This document shows positions 7,201-8,822 of a stretch of 8,822 bases of DNA, in pieces. Numbering within the stretch: the first letter of the stretch is position 1; each line of letters opens with the position of its first letter. Source of the DNA: Saprospiraceae bacterium (GTDB lineage: Bacteria > Bacteroidota > Bacteroidia > Chitinophagales > Saprospiraceae); contig JAJCYJ010000245.1 in assembly GCA_029262975.1 (NCBI GenBank), forward strand, positions 1-8,822. The letters are read 5' to 3'. Both the position numbers and the translations under genes were made by a program. Under the pieces are notes generated by a model that saw only the letters and a list, made by a program, of their open reading frames with translations, did no database searches and had not been told where the DNA came from.

Positions 7201-8144
7201 CTAATTGGGTAGGTATCGGCGGCGATGATCCAATTTTTGTACCTAGTCTTGATGATACTATTCCTAATTCAATTCTCGCGGAAGAAAGAAAATATTTTCA
7301 CCCTCAGGAATTAAATTGTATTGGAGCTCCGATCGGATTAGTTGTTGCACAGAATCAACAATTGGCAAGAGATATTGCTGTATTTATCAGAACTAAATGT
7401 ATCGTCTTTAATCAGAAGAAAGCTGTGACAGATCTGGATGAAGCAATTGCCAAAAAAAGATTTTTCCCACAAGATCCGGCCTCGTCCCCTACGACTACAC
7501 ACATTCCTACCATTACAAGACCTGGCAGTGATAAAAAATGGTTGAAAGATCCTACAAAGAAATTAGATGGATATGATGTCATTAGCGGTGTGCAGAAAAA
7601 TGGTTTTCAAAATCACTTCTATCTTGAGACGATGGCCACATTAGCAGTTCCAGATGAAAATAAATCTATGAAGATTTATACTTCTACACAGACACTGGCT
7701 GATAATCAATCTATAGCAGCCGGCGTCCTGGGTGTCCCAGTAAATAACATTAGAATTATTGTCCGTCGGGATGGCGGAGCATTTGGTGGGAAACAAACAA
7801 GAAGCCGATTCAATAGCACAGCGGCAGCTCTCGCAGCACACAAAATCAGGCAACCAGTTCGTTTGGTATTGGATCGCAACACTAATTTTATCATGTGTGG
7901 AAACAGACATGCTTTCGAAGGACGATACCACGCAGCATACGATAAAAATGGCATTATAAAAGGACTAAAGATCGACTTTTTCTCCGACGGTGGATGCACG
8001 TATGATGTGTCCTTTCCAGTGATGGATCTCGCATTAATGAATAGTGATAACACATACCAAATAGATACTTTTCAAGCTAATGGTCAAGTCTGTCAAACCA
8101 ATTCTGTAAGTAATACGGCTTTTAGAAGTTTTGGCACTGTCTAA
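4227..8144 (+). CDS. Nucleoside hydrolase fused to single-chain xanthine dehydrogenase/aldehyde oxidase family protein, cut by an in-frame TAA
   Basis: 1305 codons to the TAA at 8142-8144. The start is the first ATG after an in-frame TAG at 4191; there is no Shine-Dalgarno and no signal peptide, so it is cytoplasmic. Residues 1-325 are an inosine/uridine-type nucleoside hydrolase: DTDVNIDD at 15-22 (calcium and catalytic Asp), GPLTN 136-140, IMGGA 160-164, EWNIYLDP 184-191, and Asp257 in FWDSLAS. Residues about 328-490 carry two 2Fe-2S domains (Cys368, 373, 376, 403; Cys438, 441, 473, 475). Residues about 541-850 form the FAD domain (FRPVTL, LLDGNSSIGI, VGSLAGNI). From about 898 comes the molybdopterin domain (QNHFYLET, GGAFGGK, AFRSFG). 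The halves should release and then hydroxylate a base. Bovine Glu802 is Gln1190 and Arg880 is Leu1268 here, as expected of an oxidase not specialised for xanthine. The chain stops in the middle of the molybdopterin domain and, as written, would lack the catalytic C-terminal Glu. Confidence 0.9.
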   Translation: MSNTRLSRLTSVIIDTDVNIDDWMAILYLLGHKQIVVRGITIVGTGAAHLEPGSQNALNILSIGGQPDIPVAKGLSTPLQYNHAFPADIRIPVDNLYGIELPDKYHNSNQPYPNAIEFMIECLETSKTKISIVAIGPLTNIGVLLDARPDLIDKIERIYIMGGALEVPGNVYEVDPTINNIVSEWNIYLDPVAADVVFKSGVNITLVPLDATRFAPVTKDFYFRILQNKYTPAAEFIFEALQKNIDFLQSGNFYFWDSLASALLTKPELGQYKIMPLRIDTRNNDLSGQILIDEKKGNPVRVCLSVEGAAFDDLFLNTLNAGRLSYKSDINFILDGKEVQLKDVSPSTLLIDYLHDPVTNKGGTKLVCGEAGCGACTVMMTSFDNASGKLQKRAVNSCIRPLCSLDGSTITTTQGIGSVKTKLDRVQYTLAANNGSQCGYCSPGFVMNMYSLLQNNPKPTEKEIEDHFDGNICRCTGYRPILEGFKKEFAINYTAPKIQPEICIDPNYSAPITPFKKYKPPSDFINYMKNPQPIHISKGGYNYFRPVTLKDVYKLKLKYGSNSENFKLLDGNSSIGIYKTRAVYEENALDPKYLVDVSSIKELHKIQVSKAGLVIGANVTISKLLELLDDVIGARVSPKERGLEALRNHIRVVANVQVRNVGSLAGNIYMSVNLGFTSDMHMVLATLGATMMISWSEGRKEYELLNIPTYAELPVDAVYESIHIPFNDRNTYINTYKVRERNQNSHAIVNSGYSVSFTKSKEVTRALLVYNGIKSAFEASKAPHGSNPFFLIDLPNTAKILINKKWNSKTLTEALNSIDKELRQYEPPAGPDQKPLEIDGTTWDYRKSLAKTLFYKFFIQIASTINPSEVGKIIMSAGQDYNRPISTGQQIYNSYADELPVSAPVVKLSAFMQASGEAKYAHDMERPPETQEAAFVYSLVSHGTYYYQQPVTTANSNKGTRISTARLIEFLKDWYRGFTDYVTYADIPVTESNWVGIGGDDPIFVPSLDDTIPNSILAEERKYFHPQELNCIGAPIGLVVAQNQQLARDIAVFIRTKCIVFNQKKAVTDLDEAIAKKRFFPQDPASSPTTTHIPTITRPGSDKKWLKDPTKKLDGYDVISGVQKNGFQNHFYLETMATLAVPDENKSMKIYTSTQTLADNQSIAAGVLGVPVNNIRIIVRRDGGAFGGKQTRSRFNSTAAALAAHKIRQPVRLVLDRNTNFIMCGNRHAFEGRYHAAYDKNGIIKGLKIDFFSDGGCTYDVSFPVMDLALMNSDNTYQIDTFQANGQVCQTNSVSNTAFRSFGTV

Positions 8145-8822
8145 TGTATAAATATCGTAGAAACTGTAATCGAACATATTGCACACGAACTCAACCTGGA
8201 CCCACAAGAATTAAGATTTTTAAACTTATACAAAAACGGACATTACGAATGGAAAGGTTTTGAAATTACAAATCTCACTTTGGATGTGATGTTATATTAT
8301 AAATTCGAAAGATCATTAATTAGAAAACTTCAGAAAATTAAAAATATAAACTTTCCTAACAGACAAGCTTTTGAAGATGGATTAAAAGATATTAAAGTCA
8401 ACCTCGATCAGGCAGATATGTTGACGCTTGAAGAATATAGTAATACATCTTACAACTTTACACATTACCTACAAGGATTGAAATATTGTGATATTCAAAA
8501 AGTCTGGAATAGTCTCAAAAATTCATCAGAATACTTAAAGAGAAGAGATGCTGTTATCGAATTCAACCAAAAGAACAAATGGGTTAAAAAGGGCATTTCA
8601 ATGATACCCTTAAAATATGGAGTATCCTATACAGGACCCCGTGGAACATTGAACCAGGGTGGAGCCTATGTCATTGCTTATGCAGCAGATGGTTCAGTGT
8701 TAGTACAACACGGTGGTGTAGAAAGCGGTCAGGGTATCAACACAAAAATGGCCCAGATCGCAGCAGAGACTTTAGGCATCCCATTGACCATGATTAAAAT
8801 CGGGGATACAGATACGAATGTC
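8145..8822 (+). pseudogene. Continuation of the molybdopterin domain after the in-frame stop (3' end beyond window)
   Basis: This is the same frame as the upstream gene and is open for 226 codons to the edge. It continues the xanthine dehydrogenase/aldehyde oxidase family without a gap: INIVETVIEHIAHELNLDP directly after the stop, then RRDAVIEFNQKNKWVKKGIS, LKYGVSYTGP, LNQGGAYVIAYAADGSVLVQ, GGVESGQGINTKMAQIAAE and GDTDTNV. In the family, FGGPQ is followed by this block, and the TAA sits at the Gln. The aromatic residue equivalent to bovine Phe1009 is Tyr here (YGVSYT). About 65 residues more than in the mammalian enzyme separate the NLY motif from the FNQKN motif. No start codon with a ribosome site is seen. 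It is therefore either the dead 3' part of a recently broken gene or the true continuation if the TAA is a sequence error. Confidence 0.85.

Noticed and set aside
8142..8144. TAA read as Gln by a changed genetic code or programmed readthrough
   Set aside because: Only one TAA occurs in about 1532 codons, while Gln is written CAA or CAG throughout. TAA also ends the multicopper oxidase gene normally, just before the Tat signal of the next gene. UAA is the least leaky stop, and no special signal is seen after it.
8144..8260. ATG overlapping the stop (TAATG) as a restart site for a second protein
   Set aside because: This ATG is in a different frame from the molybdopterin domain continuation and reaches a stop after roughly 40 codons of Arg- and Thr-rich sequence with no family resemblance.
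1..8822. CRISPR array, tRNA, rRNA, insertion sequence or phage genes
   Set aside because: I saw no regularly spaced repeats, no cloverleaf-like segment, no transposase or integrase motifs, and no terminal repeats on either strand.

Overview
The window looks like bacterial chromosome from an AT-rich member of the Bacteroidota. The reasons are the low GC by eye, the absence of Shine-Dalgarno sequences before the starts, and Bacteroidota-style lipoprotein and Tat signals. This placement is an inference; no RNA marker gene is present. Four genes lie in two divergent blocks around a 377-bp non-coding region at 3850-4226.

Left block, minus strand (3849 down to the left edge): a tightly packed, probably co-transcribed set of three exported proteins. 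First comes a Tat-exported three-domain multicopper oxidase with all copper ligands. Six bases on is a Tat-exported SCO1/SenC-type thioredoxin-fold protein that has lost the usual CxxxC copper motif. Twenty bases further is a lipoprotein of unknown function that runs off the left edge. The set looks like a periplasmic or cell-surface copper-dependent oxidation module with its own accessory proteins.

Centre: the intergenic region holds two near-identical 16-bp dyads (AGGTA-N4-TACCTGA, 14 of 16 bases identical, 138 bp apart). A separate perfect 8-bp inverted repeat lies just upstream of the right-hand gene. These are candidate operator sites, possibly shared by the two divergent units.

Right block, plus strand (4227 to the right edge): one giant reading frame. 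It encodes an inosine/uridine-type nucleoside hydrolase joined, with almost no linker, to a single-chain, animal-type xanthine dehydrogenase/aldehyde oxidase (two 2Fe-2S domains, FAD domain, molybdopterin domain). The frame is interrupted by one in-frame TAA at 8142-8144, exactly where the family has a conserved Gln (CAA to TAA is one transition). The same frame then stays open for 226 more codons of recognisable molybdopterin domain to the edge. The two residues that bind purine in xanthine oxidase (bovine Glu802 and Arg880) are Gln and Leu here, so the oxidase half may not be a classical xanthine dehydrogenase. The expected logic is that the hydrolase frees a nucleobase and the oxidase hydroxylates it; the true substrate is open.

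The most notable items are the hydrolase-oxidase fusion, its nonsense codon, the altered active site, and the SCO-like protein without its copper-binding cysteines.
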